Assembly (NCBI GenBank): GCA_036741795.1
Contig: DAINRO010000035.1
Span: 1 to 25,198, forward strand
Length of the DNA: 25,198 nt
Direction: 5' to 3'
From: DATKKM01 sp036741795
GTDB lineage: Bacteria; Chloroflexota; Dehalococcoidia; SM23-28-2; RBG-16-64-32
This document shows positions 7,538 to 14,331 of the stretch, piece after piece. The position numbers were made by a program, and so were the translations under genes. Each line of letters starts with the position of its first letter. The first letter of the stretch is position 1. The notes under the pieces were generated by a model that saw only the letters and a program-made list of their open reading frames with translations, ran no database searches and was not told the origin of the DNA.

Positions 7538-7547
7538 CCTCTAACCC
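7534..7547. repeat. Heptamer repeat, two copies, overlapping the hicB stop
   Basis: CTAACCT and CTAACCC are tandem. The TAA stop of hicB (7535-7537) is the TAA of the first unit. It is the shortest array of the CTAACTT type in the window. Confidence 0.55.
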
Positions 7548-7557
7548 GCACCGCGCC

Positions 7558-7563
7558 TATAAT
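7558..7563 (+). promoter_or_regulatory. -10 TATAAT, near-leaderless start of the flavoprotein gene
   Basis: A perfect TATAAT ends nine bases before the ATG at 7573, so the transcript would carry only about 0-3 untranslated bases. No Shine-Dalgarno site is present and no clear -35 box is visible. Confidence 0.65.
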
Positions 7564-7572
7564 CCCCATCGT

Positions 7573-8814
7573 ATGACCCTCGACTGCGACGTCGCCGTCA
7601 TCGGTGCCGGTCCCGCCGGCTCGCGCACTGCACGCAACCTCGCCCGGAGCGGCCTCCGCGTGCGGCTCGTCGAAGAGCACCGCGCCGTCGGCGTTCCCTC
7701 ACACTGCTCCGGCCTGATCTCGCCACGCACCCTGCGTGAGGCCGAGATCGGCGAGGACGCGGTCCTCCACCGGATCACCGGCGCCTTCGCCCACACCCAG
7801 TCCGGCGCCAGCGTTGCCCTGGGCAACGGCGAGACGAAGGCTGTCGCGATTGACCGGGTCAAGTGGGACCAGACCCTGGCCGAGCAAGCCCAGGCCGCAG
7901 GCGCGGAAATGATTCGGGCCCGCATGGTTGGCGCGCGCCGCGAGAACGGCCATGTCAGCCTCACCCTCGCTACCGACGGCCGCGACTCCACAGTCACTGC
8001 CCGAATGGTCGTCGGCGCCGACGGCACGCACTCCCGCGTTGCCCGCACCCTCGGCATGCCGCGCCCCACCGAGTACGCCTACAACCTCGGCATCGAGGGC
8101 CGCATGAAATACCCGCCCGAAGGCGAGGGCTGGCGCGACGACTACGTGCACGTCTTCGTTGGGCAGGACCTTGCGCCCGGCTGGTTCGGCTGGATCATCC
8201 CCACCGGCGACGATGTCGTCCGCGTTGGCATCGGGTCCAACAACGGCGTGAAGCCCGTAGAGTGCTACCGCCGCCTCTCGGCCGCCTTCCCTTCCCTCTT
8301 CGCGGGCATCGAGCCACTCCGCATGTACGGCGGCACGATCCCCCTGACCTTTGCTCCCCGCACATACGACGACAACGTCATCCTCGTTGGAGACGCCGCC
8401 GGCCAGGTCAAGCCATTCTCTGGCGGCGGCATCTACACGAGCCTCGTCGCCGCGCGCCACGCCTCAGACGCCATCGAGCGAGCCTTCTCCCTTGGTGACT
8501 TCAGCCGCGCCAGTCTCGCGCCCTACGAGAAGGGCTGGAAGCGCGAAGTCGGCCGCGAACTTAAGAAGTCCTGGCGCCTTCGCAACTTCGGCCTCGGCAT
8601 GACCGACGCCCAGGTGGAGCGTGTGGTCCATGCCCTCAGCGGCCCGAAGCTACAGGCAATGGCCGCCCAACACGCCGACATCGACTACCCATCCAAAGTG
8701 CTCCTGCGACTGGCCCGCTCCGGCCCCGCGCTCGCCACCCTCGCCTGGGTCACCGCCACACGCCCCATGACAACCATGCACCTCGTCCGCGCCCACCTCC
8801 CTTTCGGCACGTAA
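7573..8814 (+). CDS. Geranylgeranyl reductase-family FAD-dependent oxidoreductase
   Basis: A 413-residue flavoprotein. The N-terminal dinucleotide fold opens with VAVIGAGPAGS (G11-x-G-x-x-G16), followed by acidic E34/E35 for the FAD ribose. C45 in VPSHCSGLIS matches the conserved Cys of the geranylgeranyl reductase family, and the second FAD motif is VGDAAGQVKPFSGGGI (G273-D274). Family members saturate isoprenoid double bonds of chlorophyll, archaeal lipids or quinones, while others are uncharacterised. No photosynthesis genes are nearby, so polyprenyl, quinone or membrane-lipid reduction is the most likely role. The gene is monocistronic, with a -10 box next to its start, and is convergent with a methyltransferase nine bases beyond its stop. 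Confidence 0.8.
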   Translation: MTLDCDVAVIGAGPAGSRTARNLARSGLRVRLVEEHRAVGVPSHCSGLISPRTLREAEIGEDAVLHRITGAFAHTQSGASVALGNGETKAVAIDRVKWDQTLAEQAQAAGAEMIRARMVGARRENGHVSLTLATDGRDSTVTARMVVGADGTHSRVARTLGMPRPTEYAYNLGIEGRMKYPPEGEGWRDDYVHVFVGQDLAPGWFGWIIPTGDDVVRVGIGSNNGVKPVECYRRLSAAFPSLFAGIEPLRMYGGTIPLTFAPRTYDDNVILVGDAAGQVKPFSGGGIYTSLVAARHASDAIERAFSLGDFSRASLAPYEKGWKREVGRELKKSWRLRNFGLGMTDAQVERVVHALSGPKLQAMAAQHADIDYPSKVLLRLARSGPALATLAWVTATRPMTTMHLVRAHLPFGT

Positions 8815-8820
8815 GAGACA

Positions 8821-8841
8821 CTTCTAACTTCTAACTTCTAA
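8821..8841. repeat. Heptamer tandem repeat, three perfect copies (CTTCTAA), stop codons in all six frames
   Basis: Three identical units lie between two convergent genes. The TAA triplets (8825, 8832, 8839) fall in all three plus-strand frames. The complementary TAG triplets (8826-8824, 8833-8831, 8840-8838) fall in all three minus frames, and one of them is the actual stop of the methyltransferase, whose last residues (LEVRS) are encoded by the repeat. Confidence 0.85.
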
Positions 8842-9723
8842 CTTCCTCCCCACCACCCCAAACGCCTCCGGCACCATCTGCACTTTCCCAAATCCCGCCT
8901 CCTCAAGCCGCCGAACCACCCCCTTCGTCACGCTGGCGCTCATCTTGCTATCTGGATCCCCGATGTAGTGAAACAGCCGGCCACCCGGCCGAAGCACACG
9001 ACGCAGTTCCCGGTAGAACTCCCCCGAGTAAAGCTCTCCCGCCAGCGAGAACATCGGCGGGTCGTGGATCACGCAGTCGAACGTCTCCGCCGCGAACGCC
9101 GACACGATATCAAAGCTATCCCCGAGAACCATCTCGATCTTCGGCGAGTCGAACAGCTCCTTCGACCACGGGTTCAGCTGCGCCATCTCGTGCGCGGCAG
9201 GGTCCAGTTCGATCGTCACCACCCCCTCAGCGCCGCGAGAAGCATGGATCGCCGTGTAGCCCAGTCCCGTGCACGTGTCGAGCACCCATCCGCTCGGTGC
9301 CGCGGCCCTGACCTTGCTCAGCGTGTCCTGCAGCGGGTTCGTCCCTTTAATCCGGTGCATCGGCACCCCGGAGATCAACATCGTCGGCGGCCCCGGCGTC
9401 GGATAGAGCGTCAGCGCCCGGTCTGTTACCTCCGAGTAGGTCTGGACCTTCTCGATTTCCTCCCCCTCCACGACGAAACACCCGGTCTCGTTGCCCTCCA
9501 CCTCCGCCACCGCGTCCCAGCCAATCACCCGCCCATCCGGCACGACCACCCCGGCGTCACCCACCTCCGCCAGCACCATCGTCAGGTTCAGGTCGATCGA
9601 CGTGCGAACGCTCTTCACCCCCGCCTTCTTCGCTTGCAACAGCAGTGTTGCCTGGTAGTGCGACAGATAGATCGGAGAGATCTCAGTCGGCGCTCGCCGG
9701 TTGAACGGGGGCAAGGCGCTCAT
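8824..9723 (-). CDS. SAM-dependent methyltransferase (COG2521-like)
   Basis: A 299-residue protein. Residues about 10-130 are a family-specific N-terminal part (opening APTEISPIYLSHYQATLLL). Residues about 140-295 form a class I methyltransferase: motif I VLDTCTGLGY (147-156), acidic E172 after the second strand, GD at 201-202 and motif IV DPPMF (221-225). DPP-F resembles amino-methyltransferases acting on nitrogen. The layout fits the predicted methyltransferases of COG2521, whose target is unknown to me. The open frame extends to 10047, but the ATG at 9723 is right: a -10 TACACT sits six bases upstream, and the extension would overlap the divergent hydrolase. The C-terminus and stop are formed by the heptamer repeat. 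Confidence 0.8.
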   Translation of the reverse strand: MSALPPFNRRAPTEISPIYLSHYQATLLLQAKKAGVKSVRTSIDLNLTMVLAEVGDAGVVVPDGRVIGWDAVAEVEGNETGCFVVEGEEIEKVQTYSEVTDRALTLYPTPGPPTMLISGVPMHRIKGTNPLQDTLSKVRAAAPSGWVLDTCTGLGYTAIHASRGAEGVVTIELDPAAHEMAQLNPWSKELFDSPKIEMVLGDSFDIVSAFAAETFDCVIHDPPMFSLAGELYSGEFYRELRRVLRPGGRLFHYIGDPDSKMSASVTKGVVRRLEEAGFGKVQMVPEAFGVVGRKLEVRS

Positions 9724-9729
9724 TCCGCC

Positions 9730-9735
9730 AGTGTA
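9730..9735 (-). promoter_or_regulatory. -10 element, leaderless methyltransferase start
   Basis: Reading on the minus strand, TACACT (9735-9730) ends six bases before the ATG at 9723. There is no Shine-Dalgarno site. The polymerase footprint would overlap that of the opposing promoter at 9748. Confidence 0.5.
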
Positions 9736-9747
9736 GCGTGGGGATGC

Positions 9748-9753
9748 TATCAT
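9748..9753 (+). promoter_or_regulatory. -10 element, leaderless serine hydrolase start
   Basis: TATCAT ends seven bases before the GTG at 9761. It is 12 bases from the -10 box of the divergent methyltransferase, inside a 37-base intergenic region that cannot hold two independent promoters. Confidence 0.5.
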
Positions 9754-9760
9754 CACGTCC

Positions 9761-11227
9761 GTGCCGAAATTCACCCCCGATATCACCCGCGTTCGCGAAG
9801 CCGTCCAGGAACTGATCGAGCGCCACCATATGCCCGGCGTTGGCCTCGGCATTGTTGTCGGCGGCGAGCCCGTCCACCTTGAAGCCTTCGGGAAGGCGGA
9901 AATCACAGCAGGCAAAGAGTACTCGGTGGACTCCCGCCAGCGCATCGCCTCGATCACGAAAACGATGATCGGCCTGTCCGTCATGGCCCTCGTCGATGAA
10001 GGCCGCCTTTCCCTTGAGGACAAAGTGCCCGCGCTCCTGCCCGACATAACGTTTCACGGCCCGGCCGAATCGCTAACGGTATGGAATCTCTTGACCCACA
10101 CCGGCGGCATCGGTGAGGCGCCCAGCCCCAACGACCTCTCTCACGCCTTCAGCAAGCTTTTCGCCGAGTCCGACCCCTCGAAGTCGCTTCCTGAGCTATA
10201 CGACGACGGTGTGACAATTGAAGTGCCCCCCGGCTCCAAGTGGGCCTACGCCAACCACGGCTTCACGCTACTTGGCGAGATCCTGGAGCGTACCGAGAAG
10301 GCGCCGCTCCAGGACATCCTTCAGCATCGCGTGTTCGGTCCGCTGGGTATGACCTCCAGCGATATCAAAGACGTCCCTCACCCCGATCTAGCGCAGGGCT
10401 ACACGCAGGCCGCGAGCGAGGACGATTGGCGCCTGATCGACTTCTTCGGCATCGAGCTCGAATCACGCGACGCGGCCGATGGATACAACATGCCGGGCAA
10501 GTTCGCGCGCGTCTGGGGCAACCCCGCCGCCGGTGGCGTCCAGTCGACGGTCACCGACATGGCCACCTACGCATGCGCCCTCCTCCGCGATAGCAAGGGA
10601 ATCGTGAGGCGCGAGACCTTCGCGCGTATGACATCCGACCAGTACAGGCCCGACAAACGGCTGCCGGGGTGGGGCCTTTCGTTTGGAGTGCAGGAGCGCG
10701 GGCCGCACCGCGGCTTCGGTCACGGCGGCGCCGCCTTCGGTGGCTGGAACAGCTACATGGGCATCTTCCCGGACCTCGACGCCGCGATCATCTTCCACAT
10801 GAACCTCTGGTCTAATTCGTTCGAGAGCATGACGCCCACCGTGATCAACGCCTTCCTGGGCATCGACGATGCCGCCCCGGACGGACTCGCGACCGATCCC
10901 GGCATCCTCGCCTCCGCTCCGGGGATCTATGAACTACCTGGAAACACACCGCTGACCGACCTCCGGCCCCGCTTCAACTACGGCCGGATCCAACTCCGCC
11001 AGGAAGATTCCGGACTGGTCCTGTACTCCCGGCGTGGCGCCTGGAAGGAAGGCGCCCGTCTCTTGCCTGTCAGCCCGGAGGATCCGGAGCTATTCAACGT
11101 GCAAGTCGATGGTTTACCGCCCGTCAAAATTGCCCTGGTTCGCGGGGACGATGGGGCGATTCGGGCCGTGCACCTCCCGGCGCTCGTAGAGGCCGTACGC
11201 AACCCGGAATTCGAACCCTGGGTCTGA
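9761..11227 (+). CDS. Serine hydrolase of the beta-lactamase (class C/PBP-like) fold
   Basis: A 488-residue penicillin-recognising hydrolase (Pfam Beta-lactamase). The active-site serine is S64 in the S-x-x-K motif SITK67, and the second motif is Y163-A-N165. A late GHGGAAFGGW stretch is in the place of the third (KTG/HxG) box. Beyond about residue 375 there is an additional beta-rich C-terminal domain, common in the esterase/D-aminopeptidase-like branch. No signal peptide is visible, so an intracellular esterase or peptidase is more likely than a secreted beta-lactamase. The GTG start is supported by a -10 box seven bases upstream. An alpha/beta hydrolase follows after five bases, probably in one transcript. 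Confidence 0.85.
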   Translation: MPKFTPDITRVREAVQELIERHHMPGVGLGIVVGGEPVHLEAFGKAEITAGKEYSVDSRQRIASITKTMIGLSVMALVDEGRLSLEDKVPALLPDITFHGPAESLTVWNLLTHTGGIGEAPSPNDLSHAFSKLFAESDPSKSLPELYDDGVTIEVPPGSKWAYANHGFTLLGEILERTEKAPLQDILQHRVFGPLGMTSSDIKDVPHPDLAQGYTQAASEDDWRLIDFFGIELESRDAADGYNMPGKFARVWGNPAAGGVQSTVTDMATYACALLRDSKGIVRRETFARMTSDQYRPDKRLPGWGLSFGVQERGPHRGFGHGGAAFGGWNSYMGIFPDLDAAIIFHMNLWSNSFESMTPTVINAFLGIDDAAPDGLATDPGILASAPGIYELPGNTPLTDLRPRFNYGRIQLRQEDSGLVLYSRRGAWKEGARLLPVSPEDPELFNVQVDGLPPVKIALVRGDDGAIRAVHLPALVEAVRNPEFEPWV

Positions 11228-11232
11228 GTCCC

Positions 11233-11892
11233 ATGACAGTCATTCCCGGCGAGCCGCAGACCATCGAAAGTGGGGCACTCAAGCTGGAAGCGCTCCTTCA
11301 TCTGCCCCAGGGCGAGCCCCCATTCCCTGGAATCGTCATCTGCCATCCTCATCCACAGTACGGCGGCGACATGTACAACGGCGTCGTCGGAGCTGTCCTC
11401 CAGGCTTGCCTGGATTCCGGAGTCGCCGCCCTGCGCTTCAACTTTCGCGGCGTTGGCCAGAGCGAAGGTCAGTACGAAGGTGGGGTTGGCGAGATCGCCG
11501 ACGTGGGCGCTGCGGTCGATCACCTGGAGACATTGCAGCAGATCGACTCGGCACGCGTCGCCCTTGCCGGCTACTCGTTCGGCGCCACCATGGCTCTCAA
11601 CTACGCGAACACGCACCCCGACCTCGCGGCGGTCATCGCCGTATCGCAGCCGACCGTCGCCGGACCCCGCGTCGAAATCTACCTCGACCCACCGCTACTC
11701 ATCGTCGCCGGAGACCGAGATCAGTACTGCGATGTGGATCTGCTCAGTGAATACAGGTCGCAGTTGGGCCAGGACGTCACCCTCGAGGCTGTCCCGGGCG
11801 TTGATCATTTCTGGTGGGGATCGTTCGACCGTCTCGGCGCAATCGTGTCCTCGTTCCTCTCCGCGCGGCTCCTCGCTACTCTTGAGAGGTGA
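11233..11892 (+). CDS. Alpha/beta hydrolase (COG2945-like)
   Basis: A 219-residue alpha/beta-hydrolase-fold enzyme of about the usual length for COG2945. Early on it has the family-typical ICHPHPQYGGDMYNGVV stretch. The nucleophile is S115 in GYSFG, the acid is D161 or D163 in AGDRDQY, and the base is H192 in GVDHFWWG. Such proteins are cytoplasmic esterases or thioesterases of mostly unknown substrate. It starts five bases after the beta-lactamase-fold hydrolase, and the lack of an own promoter or Shine-Dalgarno site suggests co-transcription. Assignment beyond the fold is not possible. Confidence 0.85.
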   Translation: MTVIPGEPQTIESGALKLEALLHLPQGEPPFPGIVICHPHPQYGGDMYNGVVGAVLQACLDSGVAALRFNFRGVGQSEGQYEGGVGEIADVGAAVDHLETLQQIDSARVALAGYSFGATMALNYANTHPDLAAVIAVSQPTVAGPRVEIYLDPPLLIVAGDRDQYCDVDLLSEYRSQLGQDVTLEAVPGVDHFWWGSFDRLGAIVSSFLSARLLATLER

Positions 11893-11927
11893 TGCCCCGA
11901 GGGATACCTCCGCGCGAATCCGAACGT

Positions 11928-11933
11928 TATACT
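11928..11933 (+). promoter_or_regulatory. -10 TATACT, leaderless RDD gene start
   Basis: TATACT ends seven bases before the ATG at 11941, with no Shine-Dalgarno site. The GTG one codon earlier (11938) is also possible, but the promoter spacing favours 11941. Confidence 0.55.
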
Positions 11934-11940
11934 CTCCGTG

Positions 11941-12441
11941 ATGACCTCGGTGAGCACCATGGCTGACGCAACGCCTGTTGCGCACGAAGAGTACGTATCC
12001 CTCCCCTACGCCAGTGCCGGTCTCCGTTTCGTTGCGGCCGTTCTGGATCTGATCGTCCTCGGTTCGATCTTCCTCCTTTTCGTCTCCGCCGCCGGCCTTT
12101 ACCTTCTCGCACAGACTGACTGGGGCGCAGAGTCCGACTTCACGAACGAACAAGGGTATACGGCGGTGGCAATCGCCGCCATGTTCGCGCTGTTTCTCCC
12201 CATCTACTTCATCGGTCTCTGGTGGTGGCACGGCCAGACGATCGGCCAGATGGCCACTCGCATCGCTGTAACCGACCGCGACGGCTACCACATCTCGGGC
12301 TGGCGCTCCATTATCCGCACCATGACCTGGCCCCTCAGTGTCATCCCCTTCGGCCTCGGTCTCGTCCCCATCCTCTTCGACGACGAGTCCCGCGCACTCC
12401 ACGACATGCTTGCGGGCACTGTCGTCCTCGAGCTCCCGTAG
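11941..12441 (+). CDS. RDD family membrane protein
   Basis: A 166-residue protein with three membrane segments (about 29-60, 75-100 and 110-140). The first carries the RDD signature residues R29 and D36 (GLRFVAAVLDLIVL). After the second helix comes the typical GQTIGQMATRIAVTDRDG stretch, and near the C-terminus DDESRALHDMLAGTVV with the conserved R-x-L-H-D. RDD proteins are widespread small integral membrane proteins with no settled general function; some have been linked to transport or stress. It is followed after one base by an unrecognised membrane protein, so the two are probably co-expressed. Confidence 0.9.
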   Translation: MTSVSTMADATPVAHEEYVSLPYASAGLRFVAAVLDLIVLGSIFLLFVSAAGLYLLAQTDWGAESDFTNEQGYTAVAIAAMFALFLPIYFIGLWWWHGQTIGQMATRIAVTDRDGYHISGWRSIIRTMTWPLSVIPFGLGLVPILFDDESRALHDMLAGTVVLELP

Positions 12442-12442
12442 C

Positions 12443-13261
12443 GTGTCCACGTTCCGGACAGCTTCTGTTTGGCTCGTCGCGATTGCCCTCGTACTAGTCG
12501 CCGCCTCCTTCCTGCTCTTCCTGACCGCCACTCAGCTTACGGGTAAGGAGAGCGGCGAAGTCATACTCCGCCGTTCCGTCGCTACGATTACGGACCTTGA
12601 CCAATCCATGCCGCGAATCGAGGAAGACCTCGCGGAAGCGACCGAAGCCGCCGACACCGATACGGTCCTTGTCCCCGGTTTCCCCCTCGCCGTGGAACTC
12701 ACGGTCGAAGAAGCACGGACCCTGCGCGGCGCCGAACTGCGGGACCGCATCCTCGATAAATCCGCGGCCATCCTCTACGCGGATGGCCCCTCCGCCTGGG
12801 CTGCGACCGACGAAGAAGCAGCCCAGGACATCGACCGCCTCTCTGCCGCAGGTTTCATCGACCTCGGCCTGGGCCTCATCCAGGACGACATTCACACTGG
12901 CTTCCTCGTCGTGACCGTCCTGTTCGGAATCATGACCCTGGCCATGACTGCAATCCTGCTGATAGTGCTTCCACGCGAGGCCCGCTTACTTGTCCTCTCA
13001 CTTGTCGTCCTCGCATCCTCTCTTCCATCTCTGGCCGCAGCCGTTGGCCTACGGTTCGCCTTCCGCACGCTGGAGACGGATACGGACGAATTCGTGAACG
13101 GGATGCTGGACATCGGTTCGGACAGCATGTCACTTCCCATCCGAAACTTCTTTACCCTGACGGTCCTGGGAATGGCCCTCCTCTTTATCGGCTCCCTCGT
13201 CGCCTGGTGGGAGAGCAAAAGCCCTCGAAATGAGGGCCATTTGGCAGACACCGGCTACTAG
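12443..13261 (+). CDS. Unrecognised four-helix membrane protein
   Basis: I do not recognise this 272-residue protein. It has an N-terminal helix (about 5-28), an extracytoplasmic acidic domain of about 120 residues rich in Asp, Glu and Ala, then three helices (about 152-175, 178-200 and 243-262) and a short charged tail. The frame is open further upstream, but that part is a shadow of the RDD gene. The GTG at 12443, one base after the RDD stop, gives a natural signal-anchor. No cysteine or histidine cluster suggests metal binding. Position directly after RDD and before the copper-linked genes is the only clue to function. Confidence 0.6.
   Translation: MSTFRTASVWLVAIALVLVAASFLLFLTATQLTGKESGEVILRRSVATITDLDQSMPRIEEDLAEATEAADTDTVLVPGFPLAVELTVEEARTLRGAELRDRILDKSAAILYADGPSAWAATDEEAAQDIDRLSAAGFIDLGLGLIQDDIHTGFLVVTVLFGIMTLAMTAILLIVLPREARLLVLSLVVLASSLPSLAAAVGLRFAFRTLETDTDEFVNGMLDIGSDSMSLPIRNFFTLTVLGMALLFIGSLVAWWESKSPRNEGHLADTGY
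13221..13237 (+). terminator. Possible weak terminator-like hairpin at the end of the membrane-protein gene
   Basis: GCCCTC (13221-13226) and GAGGGC (13232-13237) form a perfect six-base stem with a five-base loop, preceded by AAAA and followed by CATTT. It lies inside the last codons of the gene and just upstream of the next promoter. No real T-run follows, so termination is doubtful. Confidence 0.25.
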
Positions 13262-13270
13262 CGCCGAACG

Positions 13271-13276
13271 TATAAT
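13271..13276 (+). promoter_or_regulatory. -10 TATAAT for the His-rich gene
   Basis: A perfect TATAAT ends 12 bases before the ATG at 13289, giving an expected leader of about five bases with no Shine-Dalgarno site. The only -35 candidate at normal spacing (GACACC, 13248-13253) is weak. This may be the main promoter of the copper-linked operon. Confidence 0.6.
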
Positions 13277-13288
13277 CTCTACTAGCCG

Positions 13289-13660
13289 ATGAACAAACGC
13301 AGAGGCCAGAAACTACTACGTGCCGGAGCTGTCTTCGTGCTCTTGGCTGCTGTTATGCCCAACGTACTCTATATCGGACACGGCCCAACCGAACCTTCTC
13401 ACAAGTCCCCTCACTCACACGGCGCAGCCGCAGCAGACGTCGGTTCAACGTCGGGGGAAGCGCACGTGCAGCACTGCCACGTTGGCGCCGCCAAATGCGC
13501 CGGTCCCCAGAGCCTTGTTGGCACCTCGTGGATCGGCGACAGCCATCTCCCGCCGGAACCCGGCCTGGTCCGCGTCATTGGCGAGCCCACTGCAATTACC
13601 GTCCTCGATCCATCTCCCGTAAAATTCCTCCACCCGCCTCAAGCCGCCCTATCTTCCTGA
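13289..13660 (+). CDS. Small exported or membrane-anchored His-rich protein
   Basis: I do not recognise the family of this 123-residue protein. A basic start (NKRRGQK) and one hydrophobic helix (about 11-30) indicate export or anchoring. The outer part is rich in histidine: GHGPTEPSHKSPHSHG and then a compact HVQHCHVGAAKC cluster mixing four metal-type ligands within about 12 residues. A short proline-containing tail follows. Histidine and cysteine spaced like this commonly bind copper or zinc. The gene is the first in the run that includes CopC and CopD proteins, which supports a copper-binding role by inference. It is separated from the next gene by two hairpins. Confidence 0.6.
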   Translation: MNKRRGQKLLRAGAVFVLLAAVMPNVLYIGHGPTEPSHKSPHSHGAAAADVGSTSGEAHVQHCHVGAAKCAGPQSLVGTSWIGDSHLPPEPGLVRVIGEPTAITVLDPSPVKFLHPPQAALSS

Positions 13661-13676
13661 TGCCGCAGATAGGGCG
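13645..13676 (+). promoter_or_regulatory. Hairpin 1 between His-rich gene and lipoprotein gene
   Basis: CGCCCTATCT (13645-13654) and AGATAGGGCG (13667-13676) form a perfect ten-base stem with a 12-base loop. The stop codon of the His-rich gene (13658-13660) lies in the loop. The last four bases of the right arm are also the first four of hairpin 2. Confidence 0.6.
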
Positions 13677-13696
13677 CGGCCCACATTGGCCGCGCC
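13673..13696 (+). promoter_or_regulatory. Hairpin 2, competing with hairpin 1
   Basis: GGCGCGGCC (13673-13681) and GGCCGCGCC (13688-13696) form a perfect nine-base stem with the loop CACATT. No T-run follows, so it is not a classical terminator. It shares GGCG with hairpin 1, so both cannot form completely at once. It sits 20 bases before the lipoprotein start. Confidence 0.6.
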
Positions 13697-13716
13697 ACCA
13701 GCTTGAATATCGGAGG

Positions 13717-14331
13717 ATGAACAAATTGACTTCATTCAGAAAACTTTGGCTCCTGGCCATCGTGGCTGTTGCCGTGCTCGCTCTCGGCCTGACTGCTTGC
13801 AACGACGACGACGCCGAAGCTGACGCCGACACAGACGCCCGCCTGCAGCGCGTGGAAGTCCTCGCGGCAATGAACAAGCTGGACGCCAGCGAGTTCCACG
13901 CCATTGACGATGACTTCCAGGTTGCATCGGAAATCCCGGAGTTCACCTCTTCCACGATCAAGAACGCTCTCCTGGTCTCTTCGTCGACTGAATGGCCAGA
14001 AGAACTGGCTGAACTGGCGGAGACCCTGAACACAACCATGGAAGACTTCATCGCCGCGATGGAGGCCGACGACCTCCAGGCCTCCAAGGGCCTCGCAACT
14101 GACACACACGATGCCTACCACGATCTGGAGCACGATGCCTGGCCCTGGATCGGCGGCGAAGAACACGCCGAAGAGGACGGCCACGACAACGAAGCTGAGG
14201 GATCGCCCGAGGCGACAGAAGATGACGATACAGAGAAGTCTCCCGAAGCCACCGACGACGACGCCGAAGAATCCCCTGAAGCAACCGAAGACGACGAAGG
14301 TGAGGAGGAATCACCTGAGGCGACGCAGTAG
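13717..14331 (+). CDS. His-containing lipoprotein with acidic SPEAT-repeat tail
   Basis: A 204-residue predicted lipoprotein: basic start, hydrophobic core and lipobox LTAC with the lipidated cysteine at C28. The body (about 40-145) is mostly helical and ends in HDAYHDLEH (H131, H135, H139), a histidine pattern close to the HN[LF]TH motif of two proteins encoded further on. The tail (about 150-204) is very acidic and contains four SPEAT units separated by Asp/Glu runs. I do not recognise the family. An extracytoplasmic metal-binding role is plausible. GGAGG directly abuts the ATG at 13717; spacing would be better for the in-frame TTG at 13726, so the exact start is unsure. Confidence 0.65.
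   Translation: MNKLTSFRKLWLLAIVAVAVLALGLTACNDDDAEADADTDARLQRVEVLAAMNKLDASEFHAIDDDFQVASEIPEFTSSTIKNALLVSSSTEWPEELAELAETLNTTMEDFIAAMEADDLQASKGLATDTHDAYHDLEHDAWPWIGGEEHAEEDGHDNEAEGSPEATEDDDTEKSPEATDDDAEESPEATEDDEGEEESPEATQ

Noticed and set aside
9724..10047. N-terminal extension of the methyltransferase frame
   Set aside because: It would overlap nearly 290 bases of the divergent serine hydrolase, has no homologous character, and a -10 box sits directly before the ATG at 9723.
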